A stretch of 64,000 nucleotides of DNA from Portibacter marinus (GCF_021533195.1 NZ_JAJNKB010000007.1:62001-126000), one strand, 5' to 3'; counted from the stretch's first letter, positions 19,020-29,181 are shown. Made by a program: numbers and translations. Notes: a model not told the origin generated them from the sequence alone.

Positions 19020-20255
19020 TTATTCCTCGAATTCTGCAGCCAATATCTTTAAGACATCCTCTACAGTCTCTTCTTCTAAGTCTGTTCTTCTTGTCAATTC
19101 TTCTTTGCTCAGGTTCAAAACACTTCTCGCCGAATCACAACCGATCGCCTTAAGTGAATCAATAACCCAATCTTCGATTTCATCTGTGAATTCGTCTAAA
19201 TCTACATCATCGAGCTCGAATTCATCGGAATCTCTATATACATCTATTTCATATCCTGTCAGCTTACCGGCCAGTTTGATATTAGATCCTCCTTTCCCTA
19301 TTGCGAGTGATACCTGATCAGGCTTCAAAAATACTGAAGCTGTCATCGTTTCATTATTCAGTTCGATATTGGTCACCTTTGCAGGAGTCAACGATCTTTG
19401 AATAAATAGGACATTATTATTGGTAAAGTTAACAATATCTATGTTCTCGTTTTTCAACTCCCTAACGATACCGTGAATTCTGGAGCCTTTCATACCCACA
19501 CATGCTCCTACAGGATCGATTCTATCATCGTAAGATTCAACGGCCACTTTCGCTCTTTCGCCTGGAATCCTCACGATCTTTTTAACGGTAATCAGTCCAT
19601 CCTCTATCTCAGGAACTTCCTGCTCCAGTAATTTTTCAAGGAACCTGGTATCTGTTCTGGACATAATCACCACAGGATTGTTATTTTTCATATCCACCCT
19701 GCTGATTACACCTTTGACCATATCCCCTTTTCTAAAAAAGTCTCCTCTGATCATTTCAGACCTCGGTAGGATAATTTCGTTCCCAGTCACATCATCAATG
19801 ATTAAGATTTCTCTTTTTAGTATTTGATGAACTTCACCCAGAATAATATCACCTACCCTGTCAGAGTATCTTTTGAAAATTTCGTCTTTTTCCAGCTCCA
19901 TAATTCTGGAGATCAAAGTTTGTCTAGCTGCCATAATAGACCTTCGACCAAACTCTTCTAGAGTTAATTGTTCGTAACACTCTTCTCCTACTTCATAGTC
20001 TTCGTCAATACTAATGGCTTCAGAGATGGAAATCTGAGATCGGTCATCAGTGACCTCTCCATCCGGCACAATCTCGCGAACTCTCCACATTTCTAAGTCA
20101 CCGTTCGTCGTATTCACAATCACATCATAATTCTCATCCGAACCATATTTCTTTCTAATTAAAGTTCTAAATACATCTTCTAAAACCCTCACCATGGTGG
20201 GTCTGTCTATATTTTTACTTCCTTTAAATTCGGAAAAAGTTTCAACCAAATTCAT
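19020..20255 (-). CDS. nusA: Transcription termination/antitermination factor NusA
   Basis: 411 residues. The N-terminal RNA polymerase-binding domain is followed by S1 (about 135-200; G-D-M-V-K-G-V-I) and two KH domains with P-V-G-A-C-V-G-M-K-G-S-R and L-A-I-G-K-G-G-S-N-I-K-L-A. A short C-terminal helix-hairpin-helix-like tail (about 350-411) stands in place of the acidic repeats of E. coli NusA, which is normal for the phylum. NusA binds RNA polymerase and modulates pausing, termination and antitermination. It lies 12 bases after rimP. A leader hairpin upstream of rimP makes feedback by NusA on its own operon plausible, but this is inference. Confidence 0.97.
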   Translation of the reverse strand: MNLVETFSEFKGSKNIDRPTMVRVLEDVFRTLIRKKYGSDENYDVIVNTTNGDLEMWRVREIVPDGEVTDDRSQISISEAISIDEDYEVGEECYEQLTLEEFGRRSIMAARQTLISRIMELEKDEIFKRYSDRVGDIILGEVHQILKREILIIDDVTGNEIILPRSEMIRGDFFRKGDMVKGVISRVDMKNNNPVVIMSRTDTRFLEKLLEQEVPEIEDGLITVKKIVRIPGERAKVAVESYDDRIDPVGACVGMKGSRIHGIVRELKNENIDIVNFTNNNVLFIQRSLTPAKVTNIELNNETMTASVFLKPDQVSLAIGKGGSNIKLAGKLTGYEIDVYRDSDEFELDDVDLDEFTDEIEDWVIDSLKAIGCDSARSVLNLSKEELTRRTDLEEETVEDVLKILAAEFEE

Positions 20256-20267
20256 CTTGCAAACATT

Positions 20268-20738
20268 TTAAAAACTGACTTTTACAATTATTTTCTCGAT
20301 CTCCTCATCTTTAATAGGATGCTGGACCGTTTTCTTTATTTTCTTTTTTCCCTGCTTTTCCTTGACTTCATATTCAAGTTCAATGCGATCATCTTCAACA
20401 GACTTCAAAATTCCTTTTACTTGTTCGCCATCTTTTGTGGTCACTTCTACGGTTCGACCAATGTTCTTAAAGTACTGTCGTTTGAATTTTAAAGGCTTGC
20501 CAATACCCGGAGAAGAAACTTCTAATTTGTATTTCTCACCGAATACAGCTGTCTCATCAAAATGTCCTTCCAGGAATCTGCTGATCTTACGACATTTGTC
20601 AAATCCCATATCTGAATCACTGTCCACGAAAACATTGATATTATTACCGCTGACATTTAGCTCAGTAACAAAACAATCATCTAACTCACTATCCTGAAAA
20701 TACTCCTCAAGGAGCTGGGCAATCTGTTCTTCTTTCAA
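20268..20738 (-). CDS. rimP: Ribosome maturation factor RimP
   Basis: RimP assists 30S maturation. From a TTG at 20738 the protein is 156 residues, matching the family's usual 150-160, and begins L-K-E-E-Q-I-A-Q-L-L-E. The core K-L-E-V-S-S-P-G-I-G-K-P-L and the C-terminal Sm-like domain are clear. An in-frame ATG at 20816 would add 26 residues that do not look like RimP, and that ATG lies upstream of, and partly within, a perfect promoter -7 element (20804-20811), so it cannot be on the main transcript. The gene heads rimP-nusA-infB. The family call is firm; the TTG start is inferred. Confidence 0.93.
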   Translation of the reverse strand: MKEEQIAQLLEEYFQDSELDDCFVTELNVSGNNINVFVDSDSDMGFDKCRKISRFLEGHFDETAVFGEKYKLEVSSPGIGKPLKFKRQYFKNIGRTVEVTTKDGEQVKGILKSVEDDRIELEYEVKEKQGKKKIKKTVQHPIKDEEIEKIIVKVSF

Positions 20739-20757
20739 ATCAAATATTCTTAAAAAT

Positions 20758-20790
20758 GAAAAGAGGGAATCACGACTGTTCCCTCTTTTC
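20758..20790 (-). promoter_or_regulatory. Terminator-like leader hairpin before rimP
   Basis: On the minus strand the arms AAAAGAGGGAA and TTCCCTCTTTT are perfectly complementary, with one extra G-C pair at the base (12 bp) and a 9-base loop. A T-rich tract (TTTTC then ATTTTT) follows, so it resembles an intrinsic terminator. It begins a few bases after the predicted transcription start and ends about 20 bases before the RimP TTG. No plus-strand gene ends here, so it belongs to the rimP leader and may act as an attenuator. Confidence 0.7.
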
Positions 20791-20803
20791 CTCAAAAGCA
20801 GTG

Positions 20804-20833
20804 CAAATATATGCATTTTCTATTAATAATCAA
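20804..20833 (-). promoter_or_regulatory. Promoter of rimP-nusA-infB
   Basis: On the minus strand TTG (20831-20833), 19 bases, TATATTTG (20804-20811) matches the Bacteroidota consensus exactly. The predicted start of transcription is near 20797, giving a leader that is mostly the hairpin. Confidence 0.7.
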
Positions 20834-20920
20834 TGCTTTTTGTTAAAAGGCATTAATTAAGAATGATATATCTGCCTTGCACTGCTCCTATAAATTTTTA
20901 TATTGCCTAAAAATTATAAT

Positions 20921-21802
20921 ATGGAAAGTTGGACACAAGTGTGGGAACTACTCAGTGAAAAATTAAACGCATGGTTTGACAAATTAGTTCTTTCACTACC
21001 CAATATTATATTGGCGATAGTATTACTGATTGCAGGCTTGTTTATCATCAGAATGTTAAAAGGGAAAATCAGCAAAGCCAGTACCCGAATCAGTTCTAAA
21101 GTGGCACTGCAAAGATTGGTGGCAAATATGATCAGAGTAGCTTTATTTATTTTACTACTCATACTCATACTTGCTGTTCTTGGTTTGTCAAAATCAGTGA
21201 CTACCATCTTAGCTTCGGCAGGTGTGATGGGTCTGGCGGTAGGTTTGGCGCTTCAGGATCCACTCATGAACTTCTTCTCAGGAGTTATAATGAGTGTCAA
21301 AACCAGCTTTAATATTGGCGACTTCATTGAATCGAACGGGCATATCGGTTCTGTTCAAAACATCTCATTAAGAAATACACAAATAAGGACATTGACGGGT
21401 GAGGAAGTTAGTATTCCGAATAAGATGGTATTGCAAAATGCTGTGAAGAACATGTCTACCAATGGTACCAGAAGAGTAGACATTGTGTGTGGTGTAGGAT
21501 ACAGCTCGAATCTTCGCATTGTTAAAGAGGTAGCTATGAAAGCTGTCGATCCTATCGCTTATAAAGCAGAGACTATTGCAAGACCCGTTGAATTTATTTT
21601 TACAGGTTTTGGTGACTCCGCTATTAATTTTCAACTTAGATTCTGGACCAATCCTGACAATGTATGGCAGTTTTTAGAATTGAAGAGTGAAGGAATTATG
21701 CGACTTAAGGAAGCCTTTGACCAGGAAGAAATCAACATACCATTTCCTATTCGTACGATTGATTTCAGTAACCCATTGGCATTAAACAAGGATAAAGTGT
21801 AG
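20921..21802 (+). CDS. MscS family small-conductance mechanosensitive channel
   Basis: 293 residues from the ATG at 20921 (M-E-S-W); a TTG at 20903 would add six residues. Three transmembrane helices (about 20-45, 65-85, 90-110) precede the pore-lining helix, A-G-V-M-G-L-A-V-G-L-A-L-Q-D-P, which has the Gly/Ala packing pattern of MscS TM3. The MscS beta domain (F-N-I-G-D-F-I-E, then V-S-I-P-N-K) and alpha/beta C-terminal domain follow. It is an inner-membrane osmotic safety valve by family. The size is that of the minimal MscS form. It is divergent from rimP. Confidence 0.93.
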   Translation: MESWTQVWELLSEKLNAWFDKLVLSLPNIILAIVLLIAGLFIIRMLKGKISKASTRISSKVALQRLVANMIRVALFILLLILILAVLGLSKSVTTILASAGVMGLAVGLALQDPLMNFFSGVIMSVKTSFNIGDFIESNGHIGSVQNISLRNTQIRTLTGEEVSIPNKMVLQNAVKNMSTNGTRRVDIVCGVGYSSNLRIVKEVAMKAVDPIAYKAETIARPVEFIFTGFGDSAINFQLRFWTNPDNVWQFLELKSEGIMRLKEAFDQEEINIPFPIRTIDFSNPLALNKDKV

Positions 21803-21805
21803 AGA

Positions 21806-24800
21806 TTATTCTTGCATAGTTAACTCATGCTTCGCGAGATATTTTTCTTCACCTGTATGTTCAGCTTCTTTCTTAAATTGGACAGGAGTTTTGCTAAATT
21901 GTTTTTTAAAGCATCTGGAGAAGTATTTTGGATCATTAAATCCTGACCTGTAGGCGGTCTGAGAAACAGAGTATCCGTATTTAACCATAAGAACGGCAGC
22001 CTTTTTAAGCCGGATGTATCGCACATAATCTACAAGGCTGTATCCGGTAAGTTTCTGACATTTCCTATATAAAGTGGAATATCCCATATTAAGATCTTCA
22101 GCGAGCTCTTCCATTTTAAAATTAGGCATATCAAGTCTACTTTTAATCGACTCTATCAGATTTTCAAGGAAGATCTCATCGTTAGATTTTTTCTGCACGA
22201 AGTTTGGGTCACTTAATTTCTGCTTCCTGTATTGACTGATTAGATTTTCTTTGGAGATTAAGATATTATTGATTTTCAATAGCAACTCATTAGTGTTAAA
22301 AGGCTTATTAATAAATTCAATGGCACCAGATTTAAGTCCTGCAATTTTTGCCTTAGTGGAATTTTTCGCTGTCAGCATTATAATGGGTATAGGCTGTGTC
22401 AAGGGGTTAGCCTGAAGTTTTTCGCACATTTCTATACCATCCATCTTTGGCATCATGATGTCAGTAAGAATGAGGTCGGGACGATTGCTTTCAGCATAGA
22501 AGTAGCCCTCTTCTCCATTTTCCGCGGTGATTACATTGTAAAATGGTTTAAGTAGGTCAATGAGAAAGTTTTGTAAATCCAGATTATCTTCTACAACCAG
22601 CAGTGTCCTGCCTTCAGGAAATTCAGACTGGGATTGAACAATTTCATTTATATCTGCTTGACTTGCTTCTGGCTCTGTATAATCATCCATAAGAATTTTT
22701 TCATTTTCATCATAGGAAAATTCAGCGGTATCCAAGGTAAGGCGGAAGGTTGTTCCCTGACCTTTCTTTGAATCGACAGTAATCTCTCCTCTATGCAACT
22801 CTATGATATCTTTAACTAAAGACAATCCTATTCCTGATCCTGTTTGTTTTTTATTTTCTTCAGACTGATAAAACAGTTGCCATATTTTTTCAAGTTCTTC
22901 AGGTGGTATGCCAGAACCGGAATCCGAAACAACAATTTCTACTTTTTTTGATTTTTTAGATTCTGCTACCTCTAGAAATACACTACCATCCTCAGGCGTG
23001 AACTTGAAAGCGTTAGAAAGGAGATTATAGATGACATGGCTCAGTTTATCTTTATCATACCACTCTTTAGTTAAATGTGATGGACAATGGACTTCAAAGT
23101 CAATTTTTTTCTGCCTTGCTAGCTCTTTGAATGATGTTTCTATTTCCTTAATATTACTGTGCAGATCATTTCTAGTTATGATTAACTTTAAATGTTGATA
23201 TTCTTTATCTCTAAGTAAGGTTAATTTCCTAGCTATCTTTGAAAGTCGATCTGCATTTCCTGAGATGATTTTTAACCTCTGCTTCAGAAGCATATCACCA
23301 TTTTTTACAGCACGATTGATCATGTCTTCGATAGGCCCTAAAATAATTGTAATAGGGGTCTGGATTTCATGAGACATTTTAGCGAAGAAGTCCATCTTAG
23401 TTTCATGTAGTTCTTGATCCTTGCGATGAATCACTTTCTCCATAAATAGTGATTTTTTTAATCTATACCATCGACTAATTGCCACAGCTACTAGAGTGAG
23501 TAAGGTGAGATAGAAAAAAATAGCTGGCCAACTGAGTAAAATATGAGGTTTTACCCTTATCATAATTTTTCTTTCTAGTGTTTTTTGGTTACCATCGCTA
23601 ACATTGGCACGCACCTTAAAGACATAATTTCCAGAAGGAATATTCGTGTAGGTAGCATTTCTTTCTGAGGCCTGAATCCATTCTTTATCGAATCCGTCTA
23701 AGATATATTCGTAATTAAAGTCCGGGTTCAATACATTTCCGATAGCAGCAAACTTGATCGAAAATGAGGATTGATTGTTTCTCAATGAAATTTTCTCTAC
23801 ATTATTAAGTCCGGATAATATTTGACTAGGAATCTGCTCTTCAGCTGACTTATGAAGAATATTTAAGCCTGTGATCTGGATATTCGCATCGGTATCAGGT
23901 CGATCCATAGCTGAAGGATGGAAAAAACTAAGGCCATTGGTTCCACCAAAATACAATACTCCATCTTTATCTTTGAATGAACTTCTAGTTATGTAGTAGT
24001 TGCCTTGGAGGCCGATGTTCTCGTAAAGAATTTCAGAATTATTCTCCTTTAAATCATGATGGATGATTCCATTTTTCGAACTCAACCATATATTTTCACT
24101 GTCTTCTACTTCTATGGACCTGTATAGCCTCTCATAATTAGTGGTACCCTTTTCCAGTTTTGTAAACTTATTTTTTCGTGTGTCAAAGTAGAAGATATCA
24201 CTTGACTGATTAAGTATCCAAAGCTTTCCATTTTTGTCAGAAACCAAATGATTTACTGATTTAATTGTGATTCCATCACTTGGCTGGTGGTTCACAAATA
24301 CAGTCTTTGAAATGTCGTTTTCGTTAATCATAGCGCTCTTTAGCCCTCCATTAACCATACCTATCCAGATTCTACCGTTTTCATCTTCTACAATTCCTTG
24401 TGCTATGTATCCATTTAGACCATTTGTATTGCGGGGTACAGAGGCTAATTTCTTTTTGTCGGAACTAAAAATAGAGATGCCGAAATGATCACCTACCCAG
24501 ATCCTTCCTTTTGAATCATTAAAAACGGTCCTAATATCAGAGGGTGACCTTCCATCGCCATAGTCATACTTCAAATTTCTAGGAGGACTGCCGGTATCAT
24601 TGATTATCCATAGACCATTTTTGTAACTACCTACCCAAATATCTCCCTGTGAATCTTCAGCTAAAGACTGAGCGTAAAAATCATTTTCAGTAAAGTAATA
24701 GGAAGTGTGATCAGCTCCGACTTTTTTTATGCCTGCACCATCAGTACCTATCCATAAATCTTCTTTACTTGATTTTAGTATAGAAAGTATGGTTTGTGGA

Positions 24801-25864
24801 ACATTTGACCTAGAACCCGAATCATAACCTATGGATTCATGATAAAATGGACTAATGTATATATTCCCATACTTAGTAGTGAACCACAGATTATGATCAC
24901 GATCTTCGAAAACATCCCGGATTGTATTGTTAGAAAATGATTTTGGATCTGCTTCATTTCTCAGAAAATGCCGAGTCTCGCCATTTTGTGTATTTATTTT
25001 ATAAAGGCCATCGCCATCCGTCCCTACCCACAAGTTTTGGGCGTTGTCCAGATAAAGATTAAGGATGATACTGCTAGTAAGATTATCTATTTCCCCCTGC
25101 ATAAATCGATTGGTTATAAATCGATCATCTTTTGTATCATATGCATACAAGCCTTTTTCCACAGTTCCAATCCATAAAACTCCATAGTCATCTAGTTCCA
25201 TATTAAAGGAAATACCGTAGTAATCAGAGTCTAAAGAACTTACGGTTTGAGCAGGAATATCAAATTTGTACATGTCTCTTGCCGTCGTACCGAAAAATGC
25301 AATGCTATCATTTAAAATCTGGAAAGCTGTTATATTTTTTACTTCAAAAGGTGCAGAGCCAATATTTGTAATAGTGGTTATTTCTTGGCTTTCATTCAGT
25401 TTCAGTATATCTCCATTTTCTGTAAGTAGATATTTGAGATTGTTTTCAACTATTAAAAGTTTGATATTGTTGTGATCGATAAGCTGGTTAATATCGACAA
25501 GCTGTTGTCTATGCACATCGTATTTCAGAACTCGGCCTGCATATGTGAAAAGCCATAAATCTCCAGTTGCGTCATTTTTTATCGACATAATTCTGTCAGC
25601 AGGTGAGATGTAGTCAGACAGAGCTTTATTACTTAGCTTTTCGTAGTTATATCCATTATATAGGAAGATCTGACCATCACTTAGCATCCAAACATTGCCG
25701 TCTTTTCCTTGTGTAGTCATGCTAATATCGAGTGGAAATCCTTCTACATTCGGCGATAGATGCCTTAGGTTTAATTCGCTTTGAGCATCTAACGTTTGGG
25801 CTCCCAACGTCATCACGAGCTGGATGAAGTAAATTATGATATAGGTATGTAACGTTATTCTCAT
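21806..25864 (-). CDS. Hybrid two-component system regulator (HTCS) of the adjacent PUL
   Basis: 1352 residues in the canonical order: signal peptide; about 700 residues of two-component-regulator propeller blades (repeated I-W-I-G-T-x-x-x-G-L-Y); a Y_Y_Y domain (F-N-Y-E-Y-I-L-D-G-F); one transmembrane helix (about 780-800); HisKA with H832 in M-S-H-E-I-Q-T-P (Gln replaces the more usual Arg); HATPase (L-L-S-N-A-F-K-F, G-S-G-I-G-L-S); receiver with D1135 in L-T-D-I-M-M-P; and a C-terminal AraC-type HTH (about 1250-1340). Such proteins bind an oligosaccharide in the periplasm and switch on the neighbouring PUL. Being divergent from susC, it is the obvious regulator of 26113-35193. Confidence 0.95.
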   Translation of the reverse strand: MRITLHTYIIIYFIQLVMTLGAQTLDAQSELNLRHLSPNVEGFPLDISMTTQGKDGNVWMLSDGQIFLYNGYNYEKLSNKALSDYISPADRIMSIKNDATGDLWLFTYAGRVLKYDVHRQQLVDINQLIDHNNIKLLIVENNLKYLLTENGDILKLNESQEITTITNIGSAPFEVKNITAFQILNDSIAFFGTTARDMYKFDIPAQTVSSLDSDYYGISFNMELDDYGVLWIGTVEKGLYAYDTKDDRFITNRFMQGEIDNLTSSIILNLYLDNAQNLWVGTDGDGLYKINTQNGETRHFLRNEADPKSFSNNTIRDVFEDRDHNLWFTTKYGNIYISPFYHESIGYDSGSRSNVPQTILSILKSSKEDLWIGTDGAGIKKVGADHTSYYFTENDFYAQSLAEDSQGDIWVGSYKNGLWIINDTGSPPRNLKYDYGDGRSPSDIRTVFNDSKGRIWVGDHFGISIFSSDKKKLASVPRNTNGLNGYIAQGIVEDENGRIWIGMVNGGLKSAMINENDISKTVFVNHQPSDGITIKSVNHLVSDKNGKLWILNQSSDIFYFDTRKNKFTKLEKGTTNYERLYRSIEVEDSENIWLSSKNGIIHHDLKENNSEILYENIGLQGNYYITRSSFKDKDGVLYFGGTNGLSFFHPSAMDRPDTDANIQITGLNILHKSAEEQIPSQILSGLNNVEKISLRNNQSSFSIKFAAIGNVLNPDFNYEYILDGFDKEWIQASERNATYTNIPSGNYVFKVRANVSDGNQKTLERKIMIRVKPHILLSWPAIFFYLTLLTLVAVAISRWYRLKKSLFMEKVIHRKDQELHETKMDFFAKMSHEIQTPITIILGPIEDMINRAVKNGDMLLKQRLKIISGNADRLSKIARKLTLLRDKEYQHLKLIITRNDLHSNIKEIETSFKELARQKKIDFEVHCPSHLTKEWYDKDKLSHVIYNLLSNAFKFTPEDGSVFLEVAESKKSKKVEIVVSDSGSGIPPEELEKIWQLFYQSEENKKQTGSGIGLSLVKDIIELHRGEITVDSKKGQGTTFRLTLDTAEFSYDENEKILMDDYTEPEASQADINEIVQSQSEFPEGRTLLVVEDNLDLQNFLIDLLKPFYNVITAENGEEGYFYAESNRPDLILTDIMMPKMDGIEMCEKLQANPLTQPIPIIMLTAKNSTKAKIAGLKSGAIEFINKPFNTNELLLKINNILISKENLISQYRKQKLSDPNFVQKKSNDEIFLENLIESIKSRLDMPNFKMEELAEDLNMGYSTLYRKCQKLTGYSLVDYVRYIRLKKAAVLMVKYGYSVSQTAYRSGFNDPKYFSRCFKKQFSKTPVQFKKEAEHTGEEKYLAKHELTMQE

Positions 25865-26112
25865 TTGTTGAAAATTAATGTCAAGATAGTGAATAATAGA
25901 TGATCATATTTATACTACTGTCCCTATTCTTAGGAGGATTTCATCATTAAGGTGGACTAATTCGGCAACTACAAACTATTGCAGAAAAACTACACGATAA
26001 GGCTGATTTTATGGGCCCCTCCCTGGATAATTAGCTTGATATTAGGATCGTTGAAAAGTTGATCTAAGAATAAAATTGAAGAACAGCTATTTAGTAACTG
26101 CAATAAAAATAA
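25865..26112. promoter_or_regulatory. HTCS-susC divergent control region
   Basis: 248 bases without a gene between the regulator and susC. AACTACA occurs twice as a direct repeat (25967-25973 and 25988-25994), 21 bases start to start, i.e. two helical turns, with a partial AACTA copy directly after the first. This is a possible binding site for the HTCS output domain. No convincing TTG/TAnnTTTG promoter was seen for susC. Confidence 0.4.
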
Positions 26113-29100
26113 ATGATGAAAGCAATTTTACAAATCGTCGGAGTTTCTATCCTATTGATGTTTCAAGGGCTCCAGGCGCAACACATCGTGAATGGCTTTA
26201 TTACAGATGAAAGTGAAGAGCCTATGATAGGTGCTACCATTACAGAAAAAGGCACGACTAAAGGGACGATTACTGATATAAATGGAGAATTCACACTTGA
26301 AGTCTCCAGTTCTGATGCAGTACTCAATGTGTCTTTTCTAGGTTATAATACTAAAGAGGTTATGGTCGATGGAAGATCAGATATTGATATTACGCTCGAA
26401 TACAGTGCTTCAGAACTGGAAGAAGTGGTTGTGGTCGGCTATGGTACTCAACAGAAAAAAGATATTACCGGCTCTATTGAAACAATTAGTAGCCAGGAAA
26501 TAACTGAAAGAAATGTGACAAATGTTTCTAATGCTTTGCAAGGTGCTGTTGCAGGATTAGTCGTCACCAGATCAGGATCGGCGCCAGGATCTGGCAATAC
26601 ATTGAGAATTAGGGGAAACACTACGTTGCAGGGTAGTAATGATCCTTTGGTATTAATAGATGACATTCCAGGAAACATAAATGATGTGACTCCTGATCAG
26701 ATCGAATCCATAGCTGTGTTAAAAGACGGTGCAGCTGCCGCTGTCTATGGCTCAAGAGCAGCAGCTGGTGTTATTATTATTACTACTAAACGAGCTAAAT
26801 CAGGTCAATTTAACATTAATTACAGTGGTGATTATTTTATCAATACACCAACTCAGCGTCGGGAATATGTTAATGCATTGACCTACATGCAAATGGATAA
26901 TGAAAAGTCCTGGAATGACAATGGAAATGGAGACAATGAGTTTCCGATTTGGTCAGAGGAAACAATTAACAAATACGTGGATGGAAGTGCGGCTGATAAT
27001 CGAGATTTATACCCTGATACCGACTGGGCAGGATTAATCCTGAAGCAAAATTCCATGGGTCATAGACACAATATTAATATGACAGGTGGAACTGATAGAG
27101 TCAAATCGAATGCTTTTTTCGGATATGAGTTTCAAGATGCTTTATATAATTACAGGGATTGGCAACGATATACTACACGCATCAACAATGACCTACAATT
27201 GACAGATAAAATAGGAGCCATTGCTGATATTAATTTCAAGTTTACGAAGGAAAACAATCCGATCGTCAACCCAATCCAACTGGCATTGCAGGCCGCACCT
27301 GTTTATCCCGCTGTATGGGAAGACGGAAGGTACGCAGAGGGAAAAAGTGGAGATAATATTTATCTGAGATATAATGAAGGTGGATTTTCAAAGTCAAATA
27401 GTTACCTATTTACAGGAAGGATGGGGCTTTTTTACAAACCAATCGATAATCTCAAAATCTCTTTTAATCTGACACCTACTGCTACTTTTACAGACGGTAA
27501 AACATTTTCGAAGGAGGTAAGATACTGGAACAGTGACGATCCTGACCAGATACAAGAAGGTACTTTGATTCCGGGTCAGACCCAGAATGCCTTGCAGGAA
27601 TCCAGGTATCAGTTTACAGCTTTAATGAAGCAAGGTTTAGTGAATTACGATAAATCTTTTTCTAACCACAACTTAAATGTTTTAGGTGGTGCAGAAGAAC
27701 GCTCTTCTACTACAGAGGTACTAGGTGTAAGGGGACAGAATTTTGAAAGTGCAGATTTTCCATTTTTAAATCAGGCACCAACTGCAGAGGTTTTCAATAA
27801 TGGTACGGGGATCTCAGAAGTAGCTTATCGGTCAGTTTTTGGAAGGCTTAATTACAATTTCGATGATCGATATTTCCTTGGCGCAGCCGTAAGAAGGGAC
27901 GGATCATCCCGTTTCGGAACTGAGCATAGATGGGGCACTTTCCCATCTGTTTCTGCGGCATGGACGATTTCGAATGAGCCATTCTTTGAGAATTTACTTA
28001 AGCCATTGTCGCACCTTAAACTCAAAGGTTCTTATGGTACGTTAGGCAATGATAGACTAGGGAATTACCTCTATATAACTCAACTGCAGATTCAAAATAT
28101 TCTATTAGCGAACGGTGTGAATACCGAGGAAGCAAGGGCACTTTCACAGCTTTATCTTACAACACCGGATATCAGATGGGAAACTACAGTAACTAAGAAT
28201 GCAGGTATAGAAATAGGTTTATTCGATTACAGATTCTCTCTTCAAGCAGAATACTTTGTGAAAGAGACGAAGGATATGTTGCTCAGTCTCAGCGTTCCGG
28301 ATTTGGTAGGCTTTGAAGATCCAACGGTGAATGTGGGGTCTATGACTACCACTGGTTGGGATTTAAGTACAAATTGGCAGGATGAATTTAGCAACGGATT
28401 ACGCTATGGTATTTCTTTTAATATTTCTGATGCAAGATCGATTATCGGCGATATTAATGGCAAAAGATTATTCAGCGGTGTAACGCTTTCGGAAGAAGGC
28501 AGTGAGTTTCAGGAATTATACGGCTTGAAGTCTGATGGATTATATCAGGATGCCGGATCGGTCGAAGGTACACCAGTAACCAGTGCAGCAGTAGGGGCAG
28601 GAGATGTACGATATCAGGACATTAGCGGTCCGGATGATGTGCCTGATGGAGTAATTAATGATTTCGATAGAGTATTTCTGGGAAGTTCTTTGCCAAGATT
28701 AAATTATGGTGGTCGTTTATTTGCTAATTTCAAAGGTATTGACCTTTCATGTGCGTTTCAAGGGGTTGGCAAAAGAAACCTTTTTCTATCCCAAAGTTAT
28801 ATTAGGCCTTTTATCGCTAGCTGGCTATCACCTAATAAGGAATATGCCAGTAGTTATTGGAGCGAATATAATTCAACAGAAGAGAATGCAAATGCTAAGT
28901 ACCCTAGATTATCAGAAACCGCTGCTGGAAACAACTATAGATTTTCTGATTTCTGGCTAAGAAATGGGGCATACTTTAGAGTGAAGAATATTTCAATTGG
29001 ATATACCATACCTCAGACTCTGGTTAATTACTCCGGATTAAGCGGCTTAAGAATTAATCTTTCGGGAAATGACTTATTTACTTTTGATATGCTACCTGAT

Positions 29101-29181
29101 GGAATCGATCCTGAGCAAACTTCAGGTGTCGGATATTTTATTACAAGTTCTTACCTGGTAGGTGTAAGAGCTAAATTCTAA
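26113..29181 (+). CDS. SusC-family TonB-dependent outer-membrane transporter
   Basis: 1022 residues. Signal peptide; a CarboxypepD_reg-like domain (about 24-105, G-F-I-T-D-E-S-E-E-P-M-I-G-A); then E-E-V-V-V-V-G-Y-G-T-Q and the plug domain with the SusC signature V-L-K-D-G-A-A-A-A-V-Y-G-S-R-A; and a 22-strand barrel ending in K-F. It imports large oligosaccharides with its SusD lid and needs TonB-ExbBD. susD begins 8 bases after the stop. Probably induced by the divergent HTCS. Confidence 0.97.
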   Translation: MMKAILQIVGVSILLMFQGLQAQHIVNGFITDESEEPMIGATITEKGTTKGTITDINGEFTLEVSSSDAVLNVSFLGYNTKEVMVDGRSDIDITLEYSASELEEVVVVGYGTQQKKDITGSIETISSQEITERNVTNVSNALQGAVAGLVVTRSGSAPGSGNTLRIRGNTTLQGSNDPLVLIDDIPGNINDVTPDQIESIAVLKDGAAAAVYGSRAAAGVIIITTKRAKSGQFNINYSGDYFINTPTQRREYVNALTYMQMDNEKSWNDNGNGDNEFPIWSEETINKYVDGSAADNRDLYPDTDWAGLILKQNSMGHRHNINMTGGTDRVKSNAFFGYEFQDALYNYRDWQRYTTRINNDLQLTDKIGAIADINFKFTKENNPIVNPIQLALQAAPVYPAVWEDGRYAEGKSGDNIYLRYNEGGFSKSNSYLFTGRMGLFYKPIDNLKISFNLTPTATFTDGKTFSKEVRYWNSDDPDQIQEGTLIPGQTQNALQESRYQFTALMKQGLVNYDKSFSNHNLNVLGGAEERSSTTEVLGVRGQNFESADFPFLNQAPTAEVFNNGTGISEVAYRSVFGRLNYNFDDRYFLGAAVRRDGSSRFGTEHRWGTFPSVSAAWTISNEPFFENLLKPLSHLKLKGSYGTLGNDRLGNYLYITQLQIQNILLANGVNTEEARALSQLYLTTPDIRWETTVTKNAGIEIGLFDYRFSLQAEYFVKETKDMLLSLSVPDLVGFEDPTVNVGSMTTTGWDLSTNWQDEFSNGLRYGISFNISDARSIIGDINGKRLFSGVTLSEEGSEFQELYGLKSDGLYQDAGSVEGTPVTSAAVGAGDVRYQDISGPDDVPDGVINDFDRVFLGSSLPRLNYGGRLFANFKGIDLSCAFQGVGKRNLFLSQSYIRPFIASWLSPNKEYASSYWSEYNSTEENANAKYPRLSETAAGNNYRFSDFWLRNGAYFRVKNISIGYTIPQTLVNYSGLSGLRINLSGNDLFTFDMLPDGIDPEQTSGVGYFITSSYLVGVRAKF

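Noticed and set aside
20739-20816. 26-residue N-terminal extension of RimP
   Set aside because: Overlaps a consensus promoter element and a perfect hairpin, and does not resemble RimP.
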